From contig JANYGW010000037.1 in assembly GCA_025359245.1 (NCBI GenBank), positions 1-63,332 on the forward strand: DNA of 63,332 bases. Direction: 5' to 3'. The translations under genes were made by a program, and so were the position numbers. Each line of letters starts with the position of its first letter. Position 1 is the first letter of the stretch. The DNA comes from Massilia sp. (GTDB lineage Bacteria > Pseudomonadota > Gammaproteobacteria > Burkholderiales > Burkholderiaceae_D). The notes beneath the pieces were generated by a model. That model had not been told where the DNA came from. It did not search any database and was given only the letters and a program-made list of their open reading frames with translations. Shown here piece after piece: positions 17,522 through 25,878 of the stretch.

Positions 17522-17953
17522 ATGACACCACGCTTATCCGCCCTTGTTTTCGGACTCACGCTCGGCTGCGCGTTCGCGCCGGCCGTCTCCACGGCCGCCG
17601 ACGCCATGTCCGGCAAGACGCTGCAGAAAATCGATACGCTGGTCGGCAAGGGCCCGGTGGTCAGGCAAGGCAGTACCGTCACCATGCACTACACGGGCTG
17701 GCTATTCGCGCCGAAAAGCCCGAAGCAGCATGGCGCCCAGTTCGACAGCTCGCGTAACGGCGAGCCGATCACCTTTAAAGTCGGCGCCGGCAGCGTGATC
17801 AAGGGCTGGGAGGAAGGCGTGCGCGGCATGCAAGTGGGCGGCAAGCGGACCCTGATCGTGCCGGCCAGCATGGCGTTCGGCAAGGCCGGCCTGGGCCCGG
17901 TGCCATCGACCGCCAACCTGATTTTCGACGTCGAATTGATAGACCTAAAGTAG
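17522..17953 (+). CDS. Periplasmic FKBP-type peptidyl-prolyl isomerase
   Basis: A 143-residue prolyl isomerase with a signal peptide (MTPRLSALVFGLTLGCAFAP, cleaved near TAADA). The FKBP domain shows VTMHYTGWLF, FDSSRNGEPITFKVGAG, VIKGWEEGVRGMQVGGKR and the terminal NLIFDVELIDL, all core residues of the drug-binding pocket (Tyr, Phe, Asp, Val-Ile, Trp). It helps fold exported proteins in the periplasm. It is a single gene; the following 236 bases are AT-rich and hold a sigma-54-like site for the next gene. Confidence 0.93.
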   Translation: MTPRLSALVFGLTLGCAFAPAVSTAADAMSGKTLQKIDTLVGKGPVVRQGSTVTMHYTGWLFAPKSPKQHGAQFDSSRNGEPITFKVGAGSVIKGWEEGVRGMQVGGKRTLIVPASMAFGKAGLGPVPSTANLIFDVELIDLK

Positions 17954-18101
17954 ATAATTTGGTGTCATATTTACCATAAGAAATAAAGATTGCCGATATC
18001 AAATGTTCAATTTTAGACATCCTTGTCGAGGATCTTTACACTTGCCGAAGCCGCACTTTTCTTGTCAAATTAACTCCTTGAATTAACTAATTATTTTCCT
18101 T

Positions 18102-18118
18102 TAGGCATGGTTCCTGCT
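18102..18118 (+). promoter_or_regulatory. Sigma-54-like promoter before the PEP-CTERM protease
   Basis: TAGGCATG-GTTC-CTGCT has GG (18104-18105) and GC (18116-18117) exactly ten bases apart, and shares GGCAyG...TGCT with the site at 4378. It lies about 70 bases before the ATG at 18190 in an AT-rich gap of 236 bases that otherwise holds nothing I recognise. Confidence 0.55.
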
Positions 18119-18189
18119 ACACACGTGGCATGCACTTGGAGTGCTGTAATTAGGGATGTGATTTAGCTAAATAATTAAAAGGAAAAAAA

Positions 18190-19260
18190 ATGCGAGTTCG
18201 GAAACTGTCTTTGAATAAATTGGTGGGTTTTGCCCTGGTTGCTGGCGCATTGGTGGGGACCGCGTCGGCCCAGGCTTCGGTCTTGACGGATGGCATTTTC
18301 ACCCCGGTCATTACCGCTGGTGCCTTGCCTGATAGCCCGGCCGCACGTGTCGATCCGAACGTTCCAGGATCGCCTTATTCGGGCGTTGTCAGCCTGAACA
18401 TCCGCTACAGCGGCCAGTCGTTCATCTGCTCCGGCGCGCTGGTTGGCGCACGGACCGTCATTTCGGCCGGCCACTGCGTCGACACCGACGGCAACGGCCA
18501 TGTCGTCGACATCCATGCCCCAGGCAGCGATGTACGCGTGATTTTCAACACCGGCCTGTCGGGCGCTGTCATGACCGCCGTCAAGGTATCGATGAACCCG
18601 GACTACGCTGGCTTCGGTCACTGCCCGGCCGGCGTGAACTCGTTCTGCGTCAACGATGACATCTCGGTCATCACGCTCGGCGCCGACGCGCCAGCCAGCG
18701 CCAAGATCTACAAAGTGGCGACCAACCCGGTCGGCGAAGGCACGCACATCATGATGGCCGGCTACGGTACTTCGGGCGATGGCGTCAACGGTTACACGGT
18801 CAGCCCGGATTTCCGCATCAAGCGCAGCGGCGAGAACTACATGGACCTGTTTGACGGCGACGACGAGCAAGGTTTCGCGGGCCCTAAGGAAGTCTATTAC
18901 GCTGACTTCGACGGCGGCGGCAAGGACACCTTCTGCACCAACTACGGCGTGTGCACGCCGCAACTGGCGAACAACAAGGAAGCTGGCATTGGCGGCGGCG
19001 ATTCCGGCGGTCCATCGTTCGTGATGATGAATGGCGAACTGACGCTGGTTGCCAACAACACCTTCAGCGGCACCTTCACCGGCCAGGTTGCCGGCACTTT
19101 CGGCACCTACTTCGGTGGCGTCATCCTCGGCAGCTATGAGAACTTCCTGCAATCGGCAGCCAATGGCGACATCACCTTCGTTCCTGAGCCAGGCAGCTTC
19201 GCGCTGTTCGGCCTGGGCGCGCTGGCGCTGCTGGGCGCACGCCGCCGTTCGCAAAAGTAA
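18190..19260 (+). CDS. PEP-CTERM trypsin-like serine protease
   Basis: A 356-residue secreted S1 protease with a surface-sorting tag. Signal peptide to about residue 30 (ASAQAS). The catalytic triad is visible: His95 in SAGHC, Asp156 or Asp157 in NDDISVITL, and Ser272 in GGGDSGGPS. Four Cys probably make disulfides (SFICSG with AGHC; CTNYGVC). The tail VPEPGSFALFGLGALALLG with a final RRRSQK is the exosortase signal. A terminator follows directly. The region after it carries a broken second copy of the same gene, so a tandem duplication took place here. The physiological substrate is unknown; matrix or surface processing is plausible. Confidence 0.92.
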   Translation: MRVRKLSLNKLVGFALVAGALVGTASAQASVLTDGIFTPVITAGALPDSPAARVDPNVPGSPYSGVVSLNIRYSGQSFICSGALVGARTVISAGHCVDTDGNGHVVDIHAPGSDVRVIFNTGLSGAVMTAVKVSMNPDYAGFGHCPAGVNSFCVNDDISVITLGADAPASAKIYKVATNPVGEGTHIMMAGYGTSGDGVNGYTVSPDFRIKRSGENYMDLFDGDDEQGFAGPKEVYYADFDGGGKDTFCTNYGVCTPQLANNKEAGIGGGDSGGPSFVMMNGELTLVANNTFSGTFTGQVAGTFGTYFGGVILGSYENFLQSAANGDITFVPEPGSFALFGLGALALLGARRRSQK

Positions 19261-19281
19261 GCGCAGTCCGGTTGTCACAAG

Positions 19282-19306
19282 AAGCGGCCTGCGGGCCGCT
19301 TTTTTT
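19282..19306 (+). terminator. Intrinsic terminator after the protease gene
   Basis: AGCGGCC and GGCCGCT surround a short loop and are followed by TTTTTT. The group II intron remnant starts three bases further on. Confidence 0.92.
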
Positions 19307-19308
19307 AC

Positions 19309-19514
19309 GTGCGCCCAGCATGGGCGCACTCTTGTGGGTGAAAGTCCCGCCGCAAGCTGACCACAGCGAGCGAAGCGAAGCGCAACTGCGGAAGGGCGAC
19401 CGACCGTGGAGAGGAAGCGTGGAGCGAAACTGCGAGCCGATGTACAAGAATCGGATAGAAGGCGCTGCCGAGCGGGGCGAGCGGGCGTAAAACCGCGAAG
19501 CTCTTGTGGTCAAG
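19309..19514 (+). mobile_element. 5' remnant of a bacterial group II intron
   Basis: The segment begins GTGCGCCCAGCATGGGCGC, a typical 5' end of bacterial group II introns (GUGYG), folding at once into the first domain I hairpin. Further intron-like pieces follow: GTGGGTGAAAGTCCCGCC, GAGAGGAAGCGTGGAGCGAA and ACCGCGAAGCTCTTGTGGTC. Only about 200 bases remain; there is no reverse transcriptase, domain V or 3' end. It starts three bases after the T-run of an intrinsic terminator, the insertion style known for class C introns. The right boundary, set where protease-like coding sequence resumes, is approximate. Confidence 0.7.
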
Positions 19515-19805
19515 GACCTGGACGACGAGCAAGGCTTCAGCGGCGGCGATTCCGGCGGGCCGGCCTTCGTCATGCTGAATGGCGAGCTGATGCTGGCGGC
19601 CAACAACGCCTTCAGCGGCACCTTTGGCGGCGAGGTGCCAGGCACCTTCGGCACCTTTTTTGGCGGCGTCATCATGAGCAGTTATGCGGCCTACCTGCAA
19701 GTTGCCACTGCGGGCGACATCACCTTCGTGCCCGAACCTGGCAGCCTGGCGCTGGTCGGGCTGTGCATGCTGGCGCCGCTGGGTGTGCGCCGCCGCGCGG
19801 TGTAG
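19515..19805 (+). pseudogene. 3' fragment of a second PEP-CTERM serine protease gene
   Basis: About 95 codons matching the end of the protease encoded at 18190-19260. It opens with DDEQGF, then jumps straight to SGGDSGGPAFVMLNGELMLA, so the roughly 35 residues between these two segments in the intact copy are missing. It keeps the catalytic Ser motif, FGTFFGGVIMSSY and the sorting tag VPEPGSLALVGLCMLAPLG, but lacks the signal peptide and the His and Asp of the triad. Its 5' part was replaced by the group II intron remnant. It cannot make an active enzyme and is not expected to be exported. Confidence 0.8.
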
Positions 19806-19830
19806 TAAAGCGTGTTTTTCGGCAGGCAGA

Positions 19831-19855
19831 AGGCGGCCGCCAGGCCGCTTTTTTG
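19831..19855 (+). terminator. Intrinsic terminator after the protease fragment
   Basis: GCGGC and GCCGC form a short GC-rich stem followed by TTTTTT, similar in place and sequence to the terminator of the intact copy; it was probably duplicated with the gene. Confidence 0.8.
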
Positions 19856-19966
19856 TCGTCTATGCGCGGCGCATGCGGATTCGCCCCAAGCAGGTTGCGG
19901 TTTGCGATGCGTCAATGCCACGCTTTTTCCCCTTGTTATCCTCCTCTCTCCAGAGCGCGGTTCGAT

Positions 19967-19980
19967 TTGATTTTGATCAA
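19967..19980. promoter_or_regulatory. FNR/Anr-type box upstream of the patatin gene
   Basis: TTGATTTTGATCAA is a perfect match to the FNR/Anr consensus TTGAT-N4-ATCAA, 51 bases before the patatin ATG. Oxygen-responsive control of the patatin gene is inferred; whether it activates depends on the transcription start, which is not visible. Confidence 0.6.
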
Positions 19981-20031
19981 GCGCGCGCTGGCGCCGTTCA
20001 CTATCTACCGCAACACCAACTAGGAGCAGGC

Positions 20032-21099
20032 ATGAAACCGATGGCATTGATACTGCAGGGCGGGGGCGCGCTTGGCGCTTTCGAATACGGCGTGGTGACC
20101 AAGCTGGTCGAACTCGGTTGGCACCCTACGGCGGTGACCGGCGTGTCGATCGGCGCCGTCAATGCGGCGGCCATCGCGGGCGCACCTGACGGCGACATCG
20201 GCGCCAGCCTGCGCGCCGTGTGGGACGCGATCACCTTGCCGCAGCTGCCCTGGCTGCCGGCGTCGATGCAGGGCAGCTTGTCCTTGCTGGGCAATCCGAA
20301 TTTCTGGCGCTCGCGCTCCGATTATTTCGACGTGGCGCGCTGGACCAGCCTGTGCGACACCTCCCCGATGTACAGGACGCTGGGCCGGCTGTGCGACTTC
20401 GAGCAGATCAACGACAAGGAGCACATGCGCTTTGCGGTGACGGCCACCAACTTGCATACGGGCGGGCCGACCACCTTCTGCAACCATCACGCGGCCGGCG
20501 CCCACTCCCACGCGGGAGACCACACGTCGACCATGACGGCGCTGACGCCGGCCCACATCCTGGCCAGCGGCAGCCTGCCGCCGGGCTTCCCCGCGACCGA
20601 CATCGAGGGGCGCCAGTTCTGGGACGGCGGCCTGTTCAGCAATACGCCGATCGACGCGCTGCTCAATATGCTCGAACCGTCCGAGATCGATACCCTGCCG
20701 ATTTTCGTGGTGGACCTGTTTCCGACCGAAGGCCTGCCGGCGCCGGCCAACCTGCTCGAAGTCCAGACCCGGGCCATGGCGCTGCAATACCAGAATCGCT
20801 TCTGGGCCCAATACGGTGGCGATGGACAGCTCGACGGCTTCGTGGCGATGCTGGAAGAACTCGATAGCGAGCTGCCGGCCGCCAGCGCGCTGCGCAAGCA
20901 ACCGGCGTTCCAATGGCTTACGCGGCTGCGGGCACTGAAGAATATCCGCGTCATCGCCAGTGCGGCAGCACCGGCCGGGGGCGACCATGATTTTTCCAGG
21001 TATGGCGTGAACAAGGCATGCGAGGCCGGGCGCGCCGCGGTCGTCCAGTATTTTGCCGCCGCCGCGCGCGCCGCCCCGGCGCTGCGCGACGCCGCCTGA
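20032..21099 (+). CDS. Patatin-like phospholipase family protein
   Basis: A 355-residue cytosolic hydrolase of the patatin fold. Oxyanion motif GGGALGAFEYG (about residues 9-19), nucleophile elbow GVSIGAVNA (GXSXG, Ser near 42), and the catalytic Asp in WDGGLFSNTP. The C-terminal part (VIASAAAPAGGDHDFSRYG, then ACEAGRAAV) resembles the DUF3734 extension found in proteobacterial members. The enzyme releases fatty acids from lipids, and relatives act in membrane or polyhydroxyalkanoate metabolism. The ATG at 20032 has AGGAGCAGGC upstream; longer frames have no homology. It is a single gene under a likely FNR/Anr site. Confidence 0.9.
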   Translation: MKPMALILQGGGALGAFEYGVVTKLVELGWHPTAVTGVSIGAVNAAAIAGAPDGDIGASLRAVWDAITLPQLPWLPASMQGSLSLLGNPNFWRSRSDYFDVARWTSLCDTSPMYRTLGRLCDFEQINDKEHMRFAVTATNLHTGGPTTFCNHHAAGAHSHAGDHTSTMTALTPAHILASGSLPPGFPATDIEGRQFWDGGLFSNTPIDALLNMLEPSEIDTLPIFVVDLFPTEGLPAPANLLEVQTRAMALQYQNRFWAQYGGDGQLDGFVAMLEELDSELPAASALRKQPAFQWLTRLRALKNIRVIASAAAPAGGDHDFSRYGVNKACEAGRAAVVQYFAAAARAAPALRDAA

Positions 21100-21120
21100 G
21101 CGCTCACGACAGGCATTGAA

Positions 21121-21150
21121 AATACCACCGGCGCCCTGCCGGTGGTAAAA
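21121..21150. terminator. Bidirectional hairpin between the patatin and ceramidase genes
   Basis: TACCACCGGC and GCCGGTGGTA form a perfect 10-bp stem flanked by AAAA on both sides, placed between two convergent stop codons. The adjoining T-run is short on the minus strand and absent on the plus strand, so efficiency is uncertain. Confidence 0.7.
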
Positions 21151-21182
21151 CCATGCGCTGCAATCCTGCCGCCGGCGCTCTT

Positions 21183-23192
21183 CTAATTGACCTGAAACGT
21201 GCGGCTGGTGCCGGTCAGCGCGTGAATGCTGCCATCCCAGCCATTCTTGTAATCGCCGTAATGGCGGATCCGGTATTGGCCGGTTGCGGCGGTGGCCGGA
21301 ATATCCCACGAAATGGCGGCCTTCGAGCTGCCCCATACCGGGTCGACCCGCACCCAGCGATAGATGGTGCTCCAGTCGCCGTCGGTGGCCACCGTGCGCC
21401 AGGCCGCGCCGTCCCAGCGCTGCACTTCAAGGAAGGTGCCGTTCTGGTGCAGGTTGTTTTTCGGATGTCCGGTCCAGAACTCGACATCGACCCGCGTGCC
21501 GCGCGCATAGCTCGCGTTGGCCTGGCGCGCAACGTCGCCGAAGCTGGTGAACAGCGGCGTGTTGTCGAGCACGACGCCGGTCTGGAACGACATTTGCGCG
21601 TTGGCCAGGTCGCGCGGCGTGGCGCTGGCGTAGGCCGGCACGCCCTGGCGCAGCGCGTTGGCCAGTTCGAAGTAGCTTTGCTGGTAGGCGCCCAGCGTCC
21701 ATTTGCCGAAATGGGTCGAGGCGCCCTCGTAGTGCTGCGCGTCGTATTCCTCGGGCGTGGTCACATAGCCGGCGTAGGCGTTCGCATAGCCGGCGAAGAT
21801 GACGTACTTGACGCCATCGCCCAGCGCGGCCTTGACGGTGTCGCGCACGCGCCGCCCCGCCATGATGGTGAATTCGCCCGGCGCAGCGATGATCGCCAGT
21901 TGGCCGATGCGCACGATCGAGACCGGCAGCACCTCGGGCGACCAGGGATACGGCTTCTGCACGCCGGTGGCCAGCAGCACCGGCTTGACGCCGTGGCAGT
22001 CGCGCACCCATTGCGGCGCGGGCGCGATGATGGCGCCCAGCGCATTGAAGAAGGGGTTTCCCGCCAGGTCGCCCTCATTGAAGCCGTCCAGGCCGCGCCC
22101 GTCCTCGGTGCCGGCGGCGAACGCGTCGCCCAGCGCGGCCGGGCAGGTGGTGCGCGCCACGCCGTCGGTGAAATTGGCCGCCACGTTCACATGTGAGAAA
22201 TCGATGAAGCGCTGGCGGTAGTCGACCGGCCCGGCCAGCGTTTCGAGCGCGCCGTCGTAGATCGCCAGCGCTTTTTGCAGCTGGCGTTCGCCAATGATGC
22301 GTGTATTGTCGAATTCGTTGGCGGTCGGGCCGGTGCCGTCGAGGTTCAAATTGGGCGTCATGTCGCCCGCGTTCGACTGCGCGAACGCGGCCACGAAATC
22401 GCTGTCGGCGTTGTAGCGCACGCCCTTGAGTTCATGTTCCCAGCGCCACGCCGCATAGCCCTTGTTGTCGGGGCTGAGCAGATGGTTCGACGGCGTCATC
22501 GACACGCCGTGGGTGGCGAACCAGCTGATCGCGCCGACGTCGGTGGCGCCTTGCTTAAAGCGCAGTACCGTCATCTCGGGATCGATGATGCTGTTCCAGC
22601 GATTGCGCTCGGCCAGCGGATTGCGCTGGTAGGCCGGCAGCGAGCGGTTGTTGCTGGCGTCAGTCAGCTGGCCCTTGCCAATCGCGATCGAGCCGGGTTT
22701 CAGGTCGCGGTGCGCCTTGTCGATCGCCTGCACGATGCCGCTGACGACGGCGTCGAAGGTGCGCTTGTTGTAGCCGTAGGTGGTCATGTTGTACAGCGCG
22801 TAGTGCGAGAAGCCGCCGGCGCCGCTGTGCGTATGGGTGGCCGCCAGGATCACGTTGTCGGCGCCGTACAGGGCGCCGTACTTGGCCTGCAATTGGCGGA
22901 TGACGGCCTGCTGCACCCCCTGGAACACCATGCCCAGGTCGTTGTTGACGAACACCATGCGCTTGCCGCCGGCCTGGTCCTGCACGATGAAGGCGCGCGC
23001 GCGCTGGCGCATGTGGATGCCCGCGCTCACCTGCGAAGGCGAGGCATAGCCCATCATGCCCACTTCGGCGGCCTCGCCGGTGATGTCGGCCATGCCGCGC
23101 CCGACCAGGAAGGGATCGGCGCTGGCGGCGCCGCAGATCAGGCTTGCGCCCAGTGCCAGTGTGAAGCGGTGAAACAGCATGTTCGTCGTCAT
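21183..23192 (-). CDS. Neutral ceramidase, exported
   Basis: A 669-residue neutral/alkaline ceramidase that splits ceramide into sphingosine and a fatty acid. It has a signal peptide (MLFHRFTLALGASLICGAAS ending before ADPFLVG), the zinc site HTHSGAGG (His120, His122), and the nucleophile segment NNRSLPAYQRNP (Ser184; the family usually has RSP, here RSL). ATHGVSMTPSNHLLSPDNKG is the strongly conserved second zinc region. The last 130 residues form the usual immunoglobulin-like C-terminal domain. The start at 23192 has GGAGACTGCT upstream. It is the last gene of a long same-strand cluster with a porin, DUF2147, PLP enzyme, FAD oxidase, cytochrome and TetR, which points to a sphingolipid-use operon. 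Confidence 0.93.
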   Translation of the reverse strand: MTTNMLFHRFTLALGASLICGAASADPFLVGRGMADITGEAAEVGMMGYASPSQVSAGIHMRQRARAFIVQDQAGGKRMVFVNNDLGMVFQGVQQAVIRQLQAKYGALYGADNVILAATHTHSGAGGFSHYALYNMTTYGYNKRTFDAVVSGIVQAIDKAHRDLKPGSIAIGKGQLTDASNNRSLPAYQRNPLAERNRWNSIIDPEMTVLRFKQGATDVGAISWFATHGVSMTPSNHLLSPDNKGYAAWRWEHELKGVRYNADSDFVAAFAQSNAGDMTPNLNLDGTGPTANEFDNTRIIGERQLQKALAIYDGALETLAGPVDYRQRFIDFSHVNVAANFTDGVARTTCPAALGDAFAAGTEDGRGLDGFNEGDLAGNPFFNALGAIIAPAPQWVRDCHGVKPVLLATGVQKPYPWSPEVLPVSIVRIGQLAIIAAPGEFTIMAGRRVRDTVKAALGDGVKYVIFAGYANAYAGYVTTPEEYDAQHYEGASTHFGKWTLGAYQQSYFELANALRQGVPAYASATPRDLANAQMSFQTGVVLDNTPLFTSFGDVARQANASYARGTRVDVEFWTGHPKNNLHQNGTFLEVQRWDGAAWRTVATDGDWSTIYRWVRVDPVWGSSKAAISWDIPATAATGQYRIRHYGDYKNGWDGSIHALTGTSRTFQVN

Positions 23193-23223
23193 AGCAGTCT
23201 CCAGTTTTTGTGAGTGTGTATCG

Positions 23224-24129
23224 TCAAAAACGCTTCGCCAGCGACAGGATTATCGTGGCCCGGTCTACCTTTTTGCTGTTTCCCGCGCTGTCGAGCACGA
23301 CCGCCAGTTCGCGGTTGCGCAGGAAGGCGCCGGCCAGTTCGGCGCCAAAATCGAGCCCCCAGCGCGCGTGCACGACGCCGGCCCGGTAGTCGACCAGGTC
23401 GCCGTCGCGGAAATTGTGCAGCTTCTGGAAGCCCAGGTGGCCAACCAGTTTGGTCTGGCCGGTCAGCGGATGCTTGACGTCGATGTCGAGCAGGTGCGAG
23501 CCGCCGGAATGCTTGAAGCCGCCGTCGTAGCAGGCGATCGCCTTGCCCGGGTCGCCGCCCGCCAGCACCGCCGGCATGTAGGTCGAGCCGCAGATCGTGG
23601 CCGTGTTATTGCCGCGCAGGTCCTGGCTGAGCACATACAGGTAGCGCGCTTCGACGATACCGTAGGCGAATTCGAACACCGCGTAGGTGGTGTCGAACCT
23701 GGTGTTGGTGACGCCGGTCGGCGCGCCGGTGGTCCAGTCGATGCCGGTGGGCGCATCGTTGACCTTCGCGCCCGGGAACCATTCTTGCGCCAGGCCGACG
23801 CCGTAGTGCCAGCCATCCGGCTTGCCCCAGCGGTAGCCGAACGCGCCGGTCACCTGCAAGCCGTTCGTGTCCGGGAAAATCTCCTTGCGCACGGTGCCCA
23901 GCTGCAGATAGCCGAGCAAGCCCGTTTCGTGCACCGCCTCGATGGTCAGCTGGGCGCCGGGCCGGTTGTAGGTATCGGAGACGCCGCGATTTTTTCGGTC
24001 GGTCAGCACCTTGGCCTCGATGTCGAGGGAGTAGCTCTGCACCACCGGCTCCTCGGCGCGCGCTTGCGTGGCGGGGATGGTGCTGGCGAATACGGCAAGG
24101 CCGAAGGCGCGGACAAACAAGGTGCTCAT
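23224..24129 (-). CDS. TorF-like outer-membrane porin
   Basis: A 301-residue outer-membrane beta-barrel. A signal peptide ends at about residue 26 (TQARAEEP). The mature protein alternates polar and aromatic residues and ends with the barrel signature LSLAKRF (terminal Phe). Similarity to TorF-type putative porins is visible in SLDIEAKVLTDRKNRGVSD and TNGLQVTGAFGYRWGKPDG. The upstream frame beyond 24129 overlaps the DUF2147 gene and has no homology. It lies between the ceramidase and DUF2147 genes, with gaps of 31 and 20 bases, so uptake of a ceramidase product or a related lipid is the likely job. Substrate is inferred from context. Confidence 0.75.
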   Translation of the reverse strand: MSTLFVRAFGLAVFASTIPATQARAEEPVVQSYSLDIEAKVLTDRKNRGVSDTYNRPGAQLTIEAVHETGLLGYLQLGTVRKEIFPDTNGLQVTGAFGYRWGKPDGWHYGVGLAQEWFPGAKVNDAPTGIDWTTGAPTGVTNTRFDTTYAVFEFAYGIVEARYLYVLSQDLRGNNTATICGSTYMPAVLAGGDPGKAIACYDGGFKHSGGSHLLDIDVKHPLTGQTKLVGHLGFQKLHNFRDGDLVDYRAGVVHARWGLDFGAELAGAFLRNRELAVVLDSAGNSKKVDRATIILSLAKRF

Positions 24130-24149
24130 GAAGTCTCCTGGTATCGTTT

Positions 24150-24581
24150 TTATGGTTTGCTCTTGCAGCCGGGCGGGATGGTTTGCACCCGGGTCATGAC
24201 CTCGGTCTCGCCCAGCAATTCGGTACCGATGAAGGCGCGCACCAGCAGCGTGTCGTTCCTGGTGCGCACGATGCCCTTGTAATTTTTCTTGGTGCGCGGA
24301 TCGTGGACCCAGCCGTTGCGCCAGGCATCGTCCTCCCAGGTTTTCAGCTTGGCGATGGTGACGCCGCACGCATCGTCGGGCGTGCCGGCATCCTTGTCCC
24401 AGACGATGGTGCCGCACAGCGCGCCTTTCAGATCGGCGCAGGTCTTGAATTCGATCACGGCCGCCTTGTCGGCGCTGAGCCACAGGCCGGTCGCGGCATC
24501 CTGGTTGGCCCAGGCCGGCGCCGGAACGGTGCAGGACAGGACCAGCGCCAGCGCCAGCGGCCGCAATAGGTGAGCATGCAT
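24150..24581 (-). CDS. Exported DUF2147 protein
   Basis: A 143-residue secreted protein: signal peptide to AWANQD (about residue 26) and a DUF2147 domain (ATGLWLSADKAAVIEFKTC, CGTIVWDKDAG, WVHDPRTKKNYKG, and the terminal TRVQTIPPGC). Two or three Cys probably form a disulfide. DUF2147 proteins are small beta-sandwiches, some of which bind lipids. From memory, the sphingosine-induced gene sphA of Pseudomonas aeruginosa codes for such a protein, and the neighbours here match the rest of that set, so sphingoid-base binding or transfer is the working idea. Confidence 0.85.
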   Translation of the reverse strand: MHAHLLRPLALALVLSCTVPAPAWANQDAATGLWLSADKAAVIEFKTCADLKGALCGTIVWDKDAGTPDDACGVTIAKLKTWEDDAWRNGWVHDPRTKKNYKGIVRTRNDTLLVRAFIGTELLGETEVMTRVQTIPPGCKSKP

Positions 24582-24606
24582 CTTGTCTCCTTGTCGTCGA
24601 AAAATC

Positions 24607-25878
24607 CTATGGCATGGCCGCCAGTACCGGCCAGCGCTGCGTGATGCGGCCCGCCTCCATGACGGCGATGTCGCCGAATTGCTGGAGCACCGCTTCGCTC
24701 AGGCGCGGCCGGAAAAAAATGAAGTCATCCACCTGCAGTTGCTGTGCGCCCGAACCGAGCAAGGCTTGCTGGTTCGACGAGGTGCCATACAAGCCGCTGG
24801 CGGCGATGCCCGCCGGCGAGACCGGATCGGCCAGCCAGTTGCCGCCGTAGATGAAGTACACGCGGCGCTGATTGACGTCCCACGTGCGCGCCAGCGTGCC
24901 GATCCACTCGACGCCGTCGGGCATCTGGAATTGCGGCGGCGCTTTCAATACCGGCGTGGCGATGAAGGCGGCCGGCGCCAGGTCGGCCAGCGCGTCGATC
25001 TCGAAGTCGCCCGGCTTGAGCAAGGCCGAGCCGAGCGCCACCTCGTTGGCGGTGGCGCTGCCGTCGTGAAGCCGGTAGGTCGGCGAACCGCCCGCATTGA
25101 GGATCAAGCCGGCCGGCTGCAGCGTGCGCGTGGCCAGCGCCGCATATTCCTGGTAAATGCGCTTGGCATCGGCCAGCGCGCCGGCGCGCACGCCGGGCAG
25201 GTCGGGCAGCTTGGATAAATGGGCGTCGTAGCCCATCATGCCGGACCACTGCAGGCGCGGCTCCGACTGGAAGATGGCCAGCATCTGCTGCAGCGTCTCG
25301 GCGCTGGCGACGCCGCCGCGGTGCAGGCCGACGTCGATTTCGATATTGACGCGCAGCTGCAGCTGGCGCTGGCGGGCCAGGTCGCGATACTGGGCCAGCC
25401 GTTGCGGGCTGTCGACCAGCCATTGCAACTGGCGCGCGGGATCGAACGCGCCGCCTTTGAAGCCTGTATAGAACGCGCTTGCCGCGGCCACCGGCAAGGG
25501 CTTGCCGAGCAACAGGTCCAGCTCGGGACGCTGCCCTGCCAGCTGCTGCAGATAGGGCAGGTTGAATACCATCAGCCGGCGCGTGTGCATTCTGTCGACC
25601 AGGTCGTCGAGCAAGGGCAGGCAGGGCAGCGACTTGGCCACCAGCCGCAGCTGCATGCGCGGATCGATGTTGCGCCGGACCTGGCGGGCATTTGCCAACA
25701 GGCGGTCGCGGTCGATCACCATGGTCGGTGTGGCGATGCCGGCTGCGCGCAGGGCATTTGACAAGCGCGCGAAATAGGCCCCATGGGGCGCGCCGCGCTG
25801 GCGCGGGTGCAGCGTGAGCGCGCCCGCCCCCAGCAGGCCGGCGCCGATCGCCGAGAGCAGCGTGCGCCGCTTGATCAT
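24607..25878 (-). CDS. Tat-exported PLP enzyme of the D-threonine aldolase/DSD1 family
   Basis: A 423-residue fold-type III PLP enzyme (alanine-racemase-like barrel) related to D-threonine aldolase and D-serine dehydratase. The start MIKRRTLLSAIGAGLLGAGA is a twin-arginine signal, so it works folded in the periplasm. TPTMVIDRDRLLANARQVRR begins the barrel; VAKSLPCLPL holds the PLP lysine; LRVNIEIDVGLHRGG and AGGSPTYRLH are family segments. The ATG at 25878 shares one base with the stop of the upstream oxidase gene (TGATG), so translation is coupled. Next to a ceramidase it may cleave an oxidised sphingoid base (a beta-hydroxy D-amino acid) into glycine and an aldehyde; this is inference. Confidence 0.85.
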   Translation of the reverse strand: MIKRRTLLSAIGAGLLGAGALTLHPRQRGAPHGAYFARLSNALRAAGIATPTMVIDRDRLLANARQVRRNIDPRMQLRLVAKSLPCLPLLDDLVDRMHTRRLMVFNLPYLQQLAGQRPELDLLLGKPLPVAAASAFYTGFKGGAFDPARQLQWLVDSPQRLAQYRDLARQRQLQLRVNIEIDVGLHRGGVASAETLQQMLAIFQSEPRLQWSGMMGYDAHLSKLPDLPGVRAGALADAKRIYQEYAALATRTLQPAGLILNAGGSPTYRLHDGSATANEVALGSALLKPGDFEIDALADLAPAAFIATPVLKAPPQFQMPDGVEWIGTLARTWDVNQRRVYFIYGGNWLADPVSPAGIAASGLYGTSSNQQALLGSGAQQLQVDDFIFFRPRLSEAVLQQFGDIAVMEAGRITQRWPVLAAMP

